Shown: piece after piece, positions 35,728 through 45,060 of the stretch
How positions within the stretch are numbered: the stretch's first letter is position 1
Layout of the letters: each line of letters opens with the position of its first letter
DNA from: Acinetobacter venetianus RAG-1 = CIP 110063
GTDB lineage: Bacteria > Pseudomonadota > Gammaproteobacteria > Pseudomonadales > Moraxellaceae
NCBI RefSeq assembly: GCF_000368585.1
Contig: NZ_KB849557.1
Location: 477,615-541,614 of the forward strand
Length of the DNA stretch: 64,000 bases
Direction: 5' to 3'
Notes under the pieces: model-generated
What the model saw: only the letters and a program-made list of their open reading frames with translations
Told to the model about the DNA's origin: nothing
Database searches by the model: none
Position numbers and translations under genes: made by a program

Positions 35728-36825
35728 ATGGTGCAACAATACGCTTCCACATTACAACGCGTTTTGCTGTTTGGACTGTTCTTTGTCTTAATGTTTTTGG
35801 GATTTAGTATTCTTAAATACTTTATTGTCCCTGTGCTTTGGGCAGCAATCATTGCCTATATGACTTGGCCTGTATATCTATGGGTACAACGTCGTTTTTT
35901 TGGTGAAAACCGACCTACTCTCAATGCTACGATTATGATCACCTTGGTCATACTCGTGATTGGAATTCCTTTTATTTTTGCAATTTTCATGCTGCAATTA
36001 GAAGGTCGTAATTTATATTTTAATTTGCAAAAACAGCTTTTCTCAGGGCATGTTCAAGTTCCCGATTTTATTAAAAATCTTCCGATTATCGGCAAGGACA
36101 TTAGCCGTACCATTAGTGAGTTAAGCAGCGATCCAAATAGCATTACCAAAAATGTTGCTGAATGGATTCAAAGCCATCTCAGTTATGGCCGATTTGTTCT
36201 CAGCGAAATCAGCCGTAACTTAGTTAAACTCACCTTTGCCATCATGACGCTGTTTTTCTTCTATCGTGATGGGCAAATGATTCTATCTCAGGTCAGCCGT
36301 GCTTTAGAAATGGTGATTGGCCCGCGTGTACATCATTATTTAGATACCATTTCTGAAACCACTCGTGCTGTGGTCTATGGCGTTGGCTTAACCGCTGTTG
36401 CACAAGCACTTCTTGCAGGTCTAAGTTATTTTGTAGCTGGCGTACCCAACCCAATGCTACTAACTTTCGTCACCTTTATCTTAGCGTTGATTCCTTTTGG
36501 TACACCGATCTCTTATCTCGGCGTTGGACTTTGGTTATTCTCACAAGGTCAAACCGTTGAGGCAATTGGTGTTGTGACTTGGGGTATCTTAATCGTGAGC
36601 AGTGCCGATAATGTCATCCGTCCATTGGTGATCTCAGGGGCAACTAAAATTCCATTCCTACTGATCATGTTTGGTGTATTAGGCGGTATTGCTAGTTTTG
36701 GCTTGGTTGGTTTATTTATCGGTCCTGTTATTTTGGCAATCTTACTGGCAATCTGGCGTGAATGGTTACATGAGAATGTACAAGAACCTATTGCTGCCAT
36801 TGAAGCCCCCCCCGAGTCAAAATAG
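35728..36825 (+). CDS. AI-2E family transporter (PerM/TqsA-like)
   Basis: 365 aa inner-membrane protein with about eight hydrophobic segments. The typical order is seen: N-terminal pair, a soluble stretch, then the conserved C-terminal core (FITFILALIPFGTPISYLGVGLWLF and GGIASFGLVGLFIGPVILAILLAIWREW). The family exports or equilibrates small molecules such as autoinducer-2 or sodium/protons; the substrate is unknown. No AI-2 synthase is in the window. Confidence 0.85.
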   Translation: MVQQYASTLQRVLLFGLFFVLMFLGFSILKYFIVPVLWAAIIAYMTWPVYLWVQRRFFGENRPTLNATIMITLVILVIGIPFIFAIFMLQLEGRNLYFNLQKQLFSGHVQVPDFIKNLPIIGKDISRTISELSSDPNSITKNVAEWIQSHLSYGRFVLSEISRNLVKLTFAIMTLFFFYRDGQMILSQVSRALEMVIGPRVHHYLDTISETTRAVVYGVGLTAVAQALLAGLSYFVAGVPNPMLLTFVTFILALIPFGTPISYLGVGLWLFSQGQTVEAIGVVTWGILIVSSADNVIRPLVISGATKIPFLLIMFGVLGGIASFGLVGLFIGPVILAILLAIWREWLHENVQEPIAAIEAPPESK

Positions 36826-36931
36826 GGTTTTATTTAGACCATTAATCATTTGATAACGAATCTCACTTGCGAGTTGTTCAATACTTTGTTTGAATCAAGA
36901 TGATAAAGACAATAGACAAGGACAACTCGCG

Positions 36932-37516
36932 ATGTTTTCAACATTACCTAAACTTTCTTTTTTGACCGCGGTGATCTTAAGCTTAACAGCTTGCTCATCC
37001 GCGATACTCGATGGCAATGCCACGACTAAAATTCAGAAACAAAGCACAGCCGCCGATCAGAAGCATTTGATCCCTGTACACCTCGTCAGCGCAGATGGTG
37101 TAGGTGCATCAATCGGGACAGTCTCTTTTCAAGAAACCCCTAAAGGCCTGCTCATCACACCTGCGTTATGGAAACTTTCTCCAGGTGAGCATGGCTTTCA
37201 TATCCATGAAAATGCATCCTGTGATGCTGCAATAAAAGATGGAAAAATGGGAGCTGCACTGGCTGCAGGCGGTCATTTAAATCCTGAAAATATCGCACAT
37301 CACGGTACACCACAAAATGGTCATTTAGGTGATTTACCCGTATTAGTTGTGAATGAAAAGGGATTTGCTACAACACCTGTGATTGCACCACGTTTAAAAA
37401 TGGCAGATGTCCAAGGACGTGCGATTATGATCCATGCGGGTGGAGATAATTATTCAGATGACCCGCTTCCTCTTGGCGGTGGTGGTGCTCGCATCGCATG
37501 TGGTGTGATTAAGTAA
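36932..37516 (+). CDS. sodC: Periplasmic Cu,Zn superoxide dismutase
   Basis: 194 aa from the ATG at 36932 (MFSTLPKLSFLTAV); the frame opens 14 codons earlier. The signal ends in LTAC, so it is a lipoprotein. Copper and zinc ligands follow the SodC pattern: GEHGFHIHE, AAGGHLNPENIAHHG, NGHLGDLPVLVV, and MIHAGGDNYSDDPLPLGGGGARIACG. The two Cys of the conserved disulfide (ASCD and IACG) are present. It removes superoxide in the periplasm, typically from host or phagocytic origin. A stable hairpin-like repeat (GCTGTGG at 37523 with CCACAGC at 37546) follows. Confidence 0.95.
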   Translation: MFSTLPKLSFLTAVILSLTACSSAILDGNATTKIQKQSTAADQKHLIPVHLVSADGVGASIGTVSFQETPKGLLITPALWKLSPGEHGFHIHENASCDAAIKDGKMGAALAAGGHLNPENIAHHGTPQNGHLGDLPVLVVNEKGFATTPVIAPRLKMADVQGRAIMIHAGGDNYSDDPLPLGGGGARIACGVIK

Positions 37517-37757
37517 ATGTTTGCTGTGGGTATCTTCTCAGTTATCCACAGCTTAGCTGTTTTGTAATCACATTTATCCCGAAAGCTCACGATTTTTGAA
37601 GAAATTAAAACTGCGCATGAATTTTGCATAAGATTATTATTTGAAAGTTCAATTAATTAATCATGCTAAAACTGAGTGCAAATTGCTTGTCCTATGCTGC
37701 TTCCTTTTTGGAAGTTTATTCGTATGATCAACCTAAATAAATTAAAGAACAATAATC
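37517..37757. other. sodC-YccS spacer
   Basis: 241 bp. An inverted repeat GCTGTGG (37523-37529) and CCACAGC (37546-37552) may terminate sodC, though its T tract is weak. No gene or strong promoter was recognised. Confidence 0.4.
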
Positions 37758-39908
37758 GTGAAAAACTTCGCCCTGATATTTAATCGTTTTCGCTCTAATT
37801 CTATTTTGTTGTATTGCCTACAAATTTTGATCGTACTGTGCGGCACTACATTGGTTCTCCATCACCTAGGACTTGGACAGTTCATTGTTCCAGTGACTTT
37901 AGGTGCGATTGCTGCGGCACTGACTGATTTTGATGATCGCTTGAGTATTCGTTTGCGGAATCTGCTCTATGTCTGCATTTTATTTTTTAGTGTCAGCACA
38001 ATTTTAGAGTTTCTCGCACCTTACAAATTTTGGTTCATTGTTTATTTAAGTGTATCAAGCGCAGCACTCATTCTAATGGGTGCTTTAGGTCAACGTTACG
38101 CTACCATTTCTTTTGGCACAATTTTACTGTCGATTTACACCATGTTTGGGCTGGGTGAATACCCACATTGGTATCAGCAACCGAGTTATTTTGTGCTTGG
38201 CGCACTTTGGTATGGTCTGACTTCGATTGTATTTTTTATTATTCGCCCCACCCTCCCATTACAAGAAAAGATCTCTGCAATTTTCAAAGATATTTCCGTG
38301 CTTTTACATACTAAGGCACGCTTATTTGATCCAGATAATATTGATAATGTTGAAAGCTTACTATTTGAGTTATCACAGAAAAATACCCAAGTCGTGAATA
38401 GCTTAAATCAAGCCAAAAACTCACTTCTCACTCGTTTAAAAGCATCTCGCGTCAATAACACCAGTATTTATTGGCTCAACTTATATTATTTTGCCCAAGA
38501 TATGCATGAGCAAGTCACTTCAAATTATCTGCATTATGAAAAAATTCATCAGAATTTTAGCCGCAGTGATTTGATTTTCCGTATTCAAAAAAATATGCAT
38601 CTGCAAGCGGTGGCTTGTCGTAATTTAAGCCAAGCTATTTTACATCATCAAGTGTATCAACCGAGTTTGGAAGCAACGGCGGCTTTAAAAAATCTCGAAG
38701 ATTCCATGCAAGATTGGGTACAACAGCACCCTGATAATATCGAGGTGAAAAATCTGGAACTAATTTTAAATAATTTAAAAAGTGTGCATGAACAATTTGC
38801 ACAATTACAATTTAGTCAAAACCTCGAACATCATGCAGCAGAACAACACCAAGATCATCTCAATTTACTGGATGATGACATTCAAGGTGCACAAGACTTT
38901 ATTTTAAAAATCAAACAACAGCTTAGTCCACAATCAGCGCTATTTCGTCATGCCGTGCGTCTTGCAGTTGTGTTTGCAATTGGCTACGCAATTTCCTTGT
39001 TACCATTTGCGCAAAATGGTTATTGGATTTTACTTACCAGTTTATTCGTGTGCCAAATTACTTATTTTGCAACCAAAAGTCGTTTAAAACTCAGAACGAT
39101 TGGAACATTGCTTGGTGTTCTGCTGGGTGTACCGATTCTATATTTTGTGCCGAGTGTTGAAGGACAACTCATTATTACCGTGATTTGTGGGGTCTATTTT
39201 TTCTATTTAAGACAAAAGAAATATGCACTGGCAACGGTCATGGCCACTTTGATGGTGTTATTGATTTTTAATTTAAAAGGCGCGGGTTTTAGTATTATCG
39301 TACCGCGTATTATGGACACACTTATCGGCTGTGCCATCGCATGGTTAGCCGTTAACTTCATTTGGCCTGACTGGAATTTCCGTAATATTTCCAACAATAT
39401 TAAAAAGAGTAGCCAAGCCACACTGCAATATTTGCACTTAGTGATCCAGCAATATCATGACGGACGGGAGCAGAACTTAGCTTATCGCACCACACGGCGT
39501 GCCGCACATAATGCTCAAATTGAATTATCGAATATGATTTCCAGTTTGAGTACTGAACCTCAACCAAACCAAGAACTCATTCAACACGCCTTTCGTTACT
39601 TAGTTTATAGTCACAGTCAGCTCAGTTATGTGTCTGCATTAGGACATCAAAGAGAAAAAATTGAAGATCCTAAAGCACTCGAACTATTAAATCGTATAGA
39701 GAACTTATTGAATCAAACATTGCTGCAACAAGTACCTATTCCAGAACATTATCTGGATCATTTATTACAAGATATTGAACATTTACATCAACAAAAACAG
39801 GTCTCTAGCAAGCATCAACTATTACTAAAACAAATGACCCTATTGCTTGAGACCCTACCAGAACTCGTAGTTTTAAAAAACAAACTACTCGAGTTGGAAA
39901 TTAAATAA
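37758..39908 (+). CDS. YccS/FUSC-type membrane protein
   Basis: 716 aa (GTG start). Two membrane blocks of five or six segments (residues about 15-175 and about 400-545) flank a long soluble region with coiled coils; a second soluble region follows. This is the FUSC/YccS plan, with similarity to the aromatic-acid efflux AaeB group. YccS proteins are widespread and of unknown substrate. It is monocistronic. Confidence 0.82.
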   Translation: MKNFALIFNRFRSNSILLYCLQILIVLCGTTLVLHHLGLGQFIVPVTLGAIAAALTDFDDRLSIRLRNLLYVCILFFSVSTILEFLAPYKFWFIVYLSVSSAALILMGALGQRYATISFGTILLSIYTMFGLGEYPHWYQQPSYFVLGALWYGLTSIVFFIIRPTLPLQEKISAIFKDISVLLHTKARLFDPDNIDNVESLLFELSQKNTQVVNSLNQAKNSLLTRLKASRVNNTSIYWLNLYYFAQDMHEQVTSNYLHYEKIHQNFSRSDLIFRIQKNMHLQAVACRNLSQAILHHQVYQPSLEATAALKNLEDSMQDWVQQHPDNIEVKNLELILNNLKSVHEQFAQLQFSQNLEHHAAEQHQDHLNLLDDDIQGAQDFILKIKQQLSPQSALFRHAVRLAVVFAIGYAISLLPFAQNGYWILLTSLFVCQITYFATKSRLKLRTIGTLLGVLLGVPILYFVPSVEGQLIITVICGVYFFYLRQKKYALATVMATLMVLLIFNLKGAGFSIIVPRIMDTLIGCAIAWLAVNFIWPDWNFRNISNNIKKSSQATLQYLHLVIQQYHDGREQNLAYRTTRRAAHNAQIELSNMISSLSTEPQPNQELIQHAFRYLVYSHSQLSYVSALGHQREKIEDPKALELLNRIENLLNQTLLQQVPIPEHYLDHLLQDIEHLHQQKQVSSKHQLLLKQMTLLLETLPELVVLKNKLLELEIK

Positions 39909-39930
39909 TGCGGCGATCAATAACTTAGAA

Positions 39931-41163
39931 TTAATTCAATCCTTGTTGCTGACGAACTTGCATATGCTGCAACAAGACTTGACGCGGGGTGCTAAACCAA
40001 ATCGCGATCAATGCAAAGCTGACTAAAGCGAATGCCCAGATATGGAAATGGGTATATAACACACGAACCAGTTCAATGATCACAAAGAAACTCATCATCA
40101 ACAACATTGACACTGATGCGGCAACCGTTCCCTTTGAAACTTCAGAAGACATCAAGGCAAAACGATACATCACTGAGAAACTAATCCCTTCACCGAAGCT
40201 GATCAACGTCATTCCAATCAATAAACAAGGAACAAGATAAGCGTTCCAGATCACACCAGCGATCAAGAATAACGTGCCGAGGAACATGATCGGTAAGCCC
40301 ATCAAAATGGTCTTGCCTAATTCAAAACGATCAATAATTTTGATTAAAACGATATTTCCTGCAATTAAACCAAAGAACACAGGGAATTGCGCTAGACCAT
40401 ACTGCACACTACTCAGTTTTAATTCATCAACTAAGATAATCGGCGATAATGCAATCCATAGCATCAACGGCATACTCACCAAAGGCAGTGCTAAGGTAAA
40501 CCCTAAAAATTGACGGTCAGTAAAGACTTTTTTAAAGTCATCAAACATATAGCTGAACGGTTGTTTGGCACGACTTTCCTGATGTGCTGGCATAAATTTA
40601 TTTAAGCCAAACCAACTCAAGAAAGACACCAAGGCAATCGCTACAAAGCCCCAATGCCAAGACACATAATCAATTAAGAATGCACCTAAAACAGGACCAA
40701 GCAAGGGTGCTAATAAAGAAATATTCGCCATTAAAGCCATCACTTTAATTGCATCACGCTCAGCAAAGGTTTCCTGAATCGCAGCATAACCGACTGCTGA
40801 AATGACAGTTAATCCAATCCCTTGTAAGAAACGCAAGGCAAGAAACTGCTCAATATTGTGGGTCAGTAAAATGAGCAAGCAACAGATCGTGAAAAATGCC
40901 ACACCCGCCAATAACACTTTCTTTCGGCCGAGACGATCTGATAATGGCCCTAACAACCATGCGACACTCGCGCCACCTAACAAATAAAATGACATCGACG
41001 AGGGTGCCCACGTTGCACTCACACCGAATTGTTCTGTAATCGCCAGCATCGCTGGCTGGATCAAGTCATTACCGATATAAACTGAAAACTCAAATAGCAC
41101 CAAGGCTAAAGGAAACATGAGCGTTATACGGTTTAACGTCATATTCTGATTATTCGTCATCAT
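39931..41163 (-). CDS. craA: MFS drug:H+ antiporter, CraA/MdfA type (chloramphenicol efflux)
   Basis: 410 aa from ATG at 41163 (the frame extends 16 codons further upstream). Twelve membrane segments are visible. The sequence closely follows, from memory, A. baumannii CraA: LFEFSVYIGNDLIQPAMLAIT, SATWAPSSMSFYLLGG, the motif A GPLSDRLGRKKVLL, ISAVGYAAIQ and LLAPLLGPVLGAFLIDYVSWHWGF (the MdfA family essential Glu and motif C region). CraA exports chloramphenicol and florfenicol in A. baumannii; activity in this species is an inference. It is a single gene; the upstream 355 bp have two small palindromes. Confidence 0.88.
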   Translation of the reverse strand: MMTNNQNMTLNRITLMFPLALVLFEFSVYIGNDLIQPAMLAITEQFGVSATWAPSSMSFYLLGGASVAWLLGPLSDRLGRKKVLLAGVAFFTICCLLILLTHNIEQFLALRFLQGIGLTVISAVGYAAIQETFAERDAIKVMALMANISLLAPLLGPVLGAFLIDYVSWHWGFVAIALVSFLSWFGLNKFMPAHQESRAKQPFSYMFDDFKKVFTDRQFLGFTLALPLVSMPLMLWIALSPIILVDELKLSSVQYGLAQFPVFFGLIAGNIVLIKIIDRFELGKTILMGLPIMFLGTLFLIAGVIWNAYLVPCLLIGMTLISFGEGISFSVMYRFALMSSEVSKGTVAASVSMLLMMSFFVIIELVRVLYTHFHIWAFALVSFALIAIWFSTPRQVLLQHMQVRQQQGLN

Positions 41164-41518
41164 GTTGTATTCACAAAAATAACCAACTGGCGTTCGTCCC
41201 ATTTTCAACAAACGAAAACAGGATCATCACCACAATCATGGTTTAGATTTAAATTAAATTTTGATTTTCATGCTGAGAGAAAGCATGTTGTAAATGTGAA
41301 AACACCGTATTCACAAGGTGTATATAAGAAAAACAATCTATTTACGTGAGACTGGTAAATGTTTTACCTTTTGGCAAAATCGCCAAACGCAAATCTAGCA
41401 CTTTTTTAAAATGACTGCAATTTAATCAAGCCGAATGAATTGTATTGATGTGTGAATAACAAAGAAGTTATCCACAGTTTTGTTGATCTTTTAGGCATGT
41501 TCAAATTAAGACGCCCCA
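41164..41518. other. Upstream region of craA
   Basis: 355 bp between two minus-strand genes. Two small perfect palindromes lie side by side: GGTAAA-TGT-TTTACC at 41354-41368 and TTTGGC-AAAATC-GCCAAA at 41370-41387. They could be operators for craA or a terminator for the lipoprotein gene, but no regulator gene is adjacent. No gene was recognised. Confidence 0.4.
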
Positions 41519-41890
41519 TTAAGGACAAAGTTCAAACTGGAATTTTTCGGTATTCTCCCCTCGTGCACATTGATAGCTTTGTTTTTTATTGACGATTTTC
41601 CAAACATCTTGATCCCTTTTCAGCTCATATTCAGTTCGGATTGCCATAACAGAATCATCTAGCTGCGCTTGTTCCACTGTAATTTCAGCATCCGTTGGAT
41701 TTTCGGCGCTATTGAATTGTTGATTTATTTTTAAATTGGTCTCGTCATGAAACAAATTGGGCTGATCTGATAAAACGGCATGCATTGCTGTACTTTTTTG
41801 TACGGCTGCTTGCTGCTGCGACTGAGCAATTGGTGGACTGCAAGCCGCTAGAAATAAACTACACCCCAAAGCCATCCAAATTTTATTCAT
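41519..41890 (-). CDS. Small lipoprotein of unknown function
   Basis: 123 aa from the ATG at 41890, which has GGAGCGG upstream; a GTG five codons earlier is less likely. The signal ends in LAAC. The mature part has a long Gln/Asp-rich segment and ends with a segment WKIVNKKQSYQCARGEN and a terminal Cys (FELCP), so one disulfide may form. Function unknown. Confidence 0.65.
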   Translation of the reverse strand: MNKIWMALGCSLFLAACSPPIAQSQQQAAVQKSTAMHAVLSDQPNLFHDETNLKINQQFNSAENPTDAEITVEQAQLDDSVMAIRTEYELKRDQDVWKIVNKKQSYQCARGENTEKFQFELCP

Positions 41891-42068
41891 TTTCACCGCT
41901 CCCACAGACCCAATATGTTTATGCTACTATGCAAAGCTGAACTGCAAAGCAACAATATGTATATGACTTGCAACAGATTTGTGATAATTAGCACTTTATC
42001 TATAGTGATCACAAACGATTAAAAGACCTATATTTTTATAATCAATATCGCGTTTTAGGACATAACTT

Positions 42069-42941
42069 ATGCCTGATTTATCTAAAAATTTAACCGTCAT
42101 TTTACTCGTCACCACAATCTTGGTTGGCTGTTCAAAAAAGGAAGAAAGCTTTGCCAATGATGCCGCCCTTGAAACAGAAAGCGCAGAGCTTAGCAAAGCA
42201 ATACAAGAAAATATTGCAGAAAATCCCAAACAATTACTTAGCCCACAACAGAATCCTTTAGAAAAAAGCCGCCAATTGGTTAAAACCTCACAACTACAAT
42301 TTGAAGTCAAAGATGTTTTAAAAACAACCTCAATTCTCGAACAACAGTTATTGCAATACAATGGTTATATCGAAAGCAAACAAATCGATTATCAGATCAG
42401 CGATCGTTCTGAACGAGATCGTATCGACGGCAGTGTAGATATTTATGAAAAAATCACACCTATCGCACAACTGACTGTGCGCATTCCGAATGAACAAGTC
42501 ACCAGCTTTCTCAATAACTTATTGCCATTGATGCTGAACTTTAATACCCAAACCTATGAAGCAAAGCGCTACGAATTAAAGTTACTCGAAGAAAAACTTA
42601 ATACAGCTAATCAAAGCAACACTGAATCAAATGCAGTCAACAATCAGCTACAACAACTCACTGATCTTGAAGTCAAAGACCGTTTAGCTTACAGCACCAT
42701 TCGTCTTGAGTATTTCCAACAAGCACAAGTCCGAAAAAGCCATGATCTCAATATTAATCGTATTGCGACCTTGGATAGTGATCCACTCCTTAGCCGCGTT
42801 TGGGAAGCAATTAAAATGGGGCTGTATGGCTTTAAAGAAACCATTATTTGGTCAGTGATGTTCTGGCCGCTATATATCGTAATCGCACTGTTTTGGTGGA
42901 TTCGTCGTTGGTACAAAGCAAGAAAACAATCTCAAGGATAA
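42069..42941 (+). CDS. DUF4349 lipoprotein with C-terminal membrane segment
   Basis: 290 aa. The lipoprotein signal ends in LVGC. A coiled-coil-like region and the DUF4349 pattern (TSQLQFEVKDVLKTTSILEQQLL, NGYIESKQIDYQISDRS, LTVRIPNEQVTSFLNNLL) follow, then a C-terminal membrane segment (IIWSVMFWPLYIVIALFWWIRRW) with a basic tail. Dual anchoring implies an inner-membrane site with a periplasmic domain. No function has been assigned to DUF4349. Its upstream spacer is short, with no clear promoter. Confidence 0.78.
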   Translation: MPDLSKNLTVILLVTTILVGCSKKEESFANDAALETESAELSKAIQENIAENPKQLLSPQQNPLEKSRQLVKTSQLQFEVKDVLKTTSILEQQLLQYNGYIESKQIDYQISDRSERDRIDGSVDIYEKITPIAQLTVRIPNEQVTSFLNNLLPLMLNFNTQTYEAKRYELKLLEEKLNTANQSNTESNAVNNQLQQLTDLEVKDRLAYSTIRLEYFQQAQVRKSHDLNINRIATLDSDPLLSRVWEAIKMGLYGFKETIIWSVMFWPLYIVIALFWWIRRWYKARKQSQG

Positions 42942-43063
42942 ATGTATTCAATGCATAATTATTGATTTTTAATCAATAGTATTTTGCTTATTTATGCATT
43001 TTTACTCATGAATAGATTTTCTAAAATGCGCTCCAGTTTTAGAAATTTATTTTGAGTCATCGC

Positions 43064-43654
43064 ATGAGCAATATTTTAATTATTAATGGTGCAAAACAGT
43101 TCGCTCACTCTAAGGGTGAGCTAAATGACACGCTTACTGAGTTTTCAGCATCTCATTTAAAAGTATTAGGGCATCAGGTACAAGTCACTCGTACCAACAG
43201 TGACTATGATATTCAAGCCGAAATTGAAAAATATTTATGGGCGGATGTCGTGATTTACCAAATGCCAGGTTGGTGGATGGGTGCACCGTGGACCATGAAA
43301 AAATATATTGATGATGTATTCACCATTGGTCATGGTTCACTTTATGCCAGTGATGGTCGTAGTCGTTCTGATGCATCGAAAAAATATGGTTCTGGCGGCT
43401 TGATACAAGGTAAAAAATACATGTTATCGCTGACATGGAATGCACCTATGGAAGCGTTCACTGATCCTGAGCAGTTTTTTCATGGGGTTGGTGTAGATGG
43501 TGTTTATTTACCGTTCCATAAAGCCAATCAATTTTTAGGGATGGAATCATTACCTACATTTATCGTGAATGATGTGATCAAAATGCCGAACGTACCGAGT
43601 TACCTTGAGGCATATAAAAACCATTTAGATCAGATTTTCACATCAAACCATTAA
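43064..43654 (+). CDS. mdaB: NAD(P)H quinone reductase (MdaB-like flavodoxin fold)
   Basis: 196 aa from the ATG at 43064. It matches MdaB: the start NILIINGAKQFAHSKGELN, the FAD-binding TRTNSDYDI region, WADVVIYQMPGWWMGAPWTMKKYID, GSGGLIQGKKYMLSLTWNAP and the end LPTFIVNDVIKMPN. E. coli MdaB is a 193-aa NADPH-quinone reductase that reduces quinones by two electrons without semiquinone. The next gene is the YgiN-type partner 13 nt later. Confidence 0.88.
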   Translation: MSNILIINGAKQFAHSKGELNDTLTEFSASHLKVLGHQVQVTRTNSDYDIQAEIEKYLWADVVIYQMPGWWMGAPWTMKKYIDDVFTIGHGSLYASDGRSRSDASKKYGSGGLIQGKKYMLSLTWNAPMEAFTDPEQFFHGVGVDGVYLPFHKANQFLGMESLPTFIVNDVIKMPNVPSYLEAYKNHLDQIFTSNH

Positions 43655-43667
43655 GTGAGAAAATATC

Positions 43668-43982
43668 ATGTTGACAATTATTGCTGAAATTTATACTCAC
43701 GAAGGCGCTGAGCATCGCCAAGCTGTATTAGATGCTTTCCAAAAAATCATTCCAACTGTACTGACAGAAAATGGTTGTCATGGCTATGAATCTTTGATTG
43801 ACCATTTACCAGCAATAGAAATGCAAGCACTCAATCAGAATAGCATCGTAATGCTAGAGAAATGGCAAAGCACTGAACATTTAGAAGCGCATATGCAAAC
43901 TGCACACATGAAGCAATATTTTGAAGCGACCAAAGCGCATGTGGCTAATGTCAAAGTGCGTATTTTAGAAGCTTGTTTTTAA
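43668..43982 (+). CDS. YgiN-type quinol monooxygenase (ABM domain)
   Basis: 104 aa. An antibiotic biosynthesis monooxygenase-type ferredoxin-like fold is suggested by LTIIAEIYTHEG at the start, an internal MLEKWQSTEHLEAHMQTAHMKQYF segment with conserved Trp and His, and KVRILEAC at the end. In E. coli ygiN oxidises menadiol to menadione and lies next to mdaB, forming a quinone redox cycle. The same neighbour arrangement here supports this assignment. A terminator follows. Confidence 0.82.
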   Translation: MLTIIAEIYTHEGAEHRQAVLDAFQKIIPTVLTENGCHGYESLIDHLPAIEMQALNQNSIVMLEKWQSTEHLEAHMQTAHMKQYFEATKAHVANVKVRILEACF

Positions 43983-44012
43983 AAACCTCTAATCACTTGA
44001 TGGTCTTACAGG

Positions 44013-44037
44013 AGAAAGGAAATCATAGTTTCCTTTT
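44013..44037 (+). terminator. Terminator of the mdaB operon
   Basis: A GAAAGGAAA (44013-44021) stem with TTTCCTTTTC (44028-44037) and a TCATAG loop. It lies about 30 nt after the operon. Confidence 0.6.
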
Positions 44038-44080
44038 CAGTGTCTTACTGTGATGCATCCTATATAACCTATAGACTTAC

Positions 44081-44201
44081 GTTACTTTTTTAAAAAAGTA
44101 ACCAAAAACTTCGTCACCCACAAAACCTGTTCACTACTGGGATATATTTACTTATTTTGCAAAAACAATATATTACCAATAGCACGCAGGTTGTGGATGA
44201 C
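44081..44201. repeat. Palindromic and inverted-repeat sequence, possibly a dispersed element
   Basis: A perfect 22-nt palindrome GTTACTTTTTT/AAAAAAGTAAC at 44081-44102, followed by ACCAAAAACT. A further imperfect inverted repeat joins GTCACCCACAAAACCTG (44113-44129) with CAGGTTGTGGATGAC (44187-44201), one mismatch and a two-nt bulge. The GTTACTTTT...AAAAGTAAC-CAAAA arrangement resembles a frequent intergenic repeat of proteobacteria, but copy number could not be checked. Confidence 0.45.
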
Positions 44202-44279
44202 ATTTAGCACAAGCAGATTAATGTATAAATTCAGAGGAAATGCCTTTTATCTCCCCCTGTTAAATAGCAAAAGACATTT

Positions 44280-45044
44280 TTACTGATAATAATGCTGCTT
44301 CAAATGGCGACTATATTCCGTTAAATAACGTTCTAAGCCCTCTCGACGATCAGCTTTTTGCATTTCTTTAGCAGCCAATTGCTCTATTTTGGTTTCCAGT
44401 AAATTCAGAATTGCGGTTTGTTCCATTTCAGGAAGTTGAGCTTTTTCTTTTTGCTGTTTTTTAATTTCCAAATAATCTTCTGCCCAATGCCGTAATCGAT
44501 CATGCTCAGAGACTTGGGCGAATAAATCGGTAATCAATAATTCAGGCATAACTTCTTGCGTGGCTAACTCTGCCGACATCAATCCACGGATCGAATAAAA
44601 CACTTTCTTATAGGTGAAATTATCTGCAGTTTGCATCACTTTCATACCACCTTTTGCCAGTGATAAATAGTGATGATACAAAGCACTGTAATCGATTCGT
44701 TCTAGCAATCCATCGCGAAAGGTTTGCCACTCTGGAAAGGCATTAAAATAAACAATATGCGCTCTGACCCACTCCAAAACAGTAGGATTACTTTTTGCCA
44801 AAAGTCCAAACATTTTATCGAGATCATATGAAACGAAGTCAAAATCCCCATCCATGATCTCAATCAAATCACGATATTTCTTATAATCAAAATATTGATC
44901 TTTACTCGGCAAATGGAAGCCACGCACATCATAGTCACTGTCAGGGCTTGCCATCCCCCACAAACGACTCCCACTTTCAATATAAAATAATGGGATGTCT
45001 GAGCGTTGTTCGAATAGTTTTTCGATTTCTTGATGGATGTTCAT
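44280..45044 (-). CDS. Nucleotidyltransferase-like protein, YcgL/RlaP type
   Basis: 254 aa from the ATG at 45044 (MNIHQEIEKLFEQR); the frame opens ten codons upstream. The polymerase-beta fold NTase signature is FYIESGSRLWGMASPDSDYDVRGF, with the G-S and D-x-D carboxylates, then a helical C-terminal part. COG3541-type proteins (RlaP, YcgL) occur in RNA-repair gene clusters, though solitary copies are common. It lies 16 nt downstream of an exported protein gene with the same orientation. Function in this organism is unknown. Confidence 0.8.
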   Translation of the reverse strand: MNIHQEIEKLFEQRSDIPLFYIESGSRLWGMASPDSDYDVRGFHLPSKDQYFDYKKYRDLIEIMDGDFDFVSYDLDKMFGLLAKSNPTVLEWVRAHIVYFNAFPEWQTFRDGLLERIDYSALYHHYLSLAKGGMKVMQTADNFTYKKVFYSIRGLMSAELATQEVMPELLITDLFAQVSEHDRLRHWAEDYLEIKKQQKEKAQLPEMEQTAILNLLETKIEQLAAKEMQKADRREGLERYLTEYSRHLKQHYYQ

Positions 45045-45060
45045 GTAGTTACTACTCTTA

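Noticed and set aside
41906..42068. Possible promoter TTGCAA (41968) with a downstream TATAGT (42001)
   Set aside because: The distance between the hexamers is far beyond 16-18 nt, so no promoter is called.
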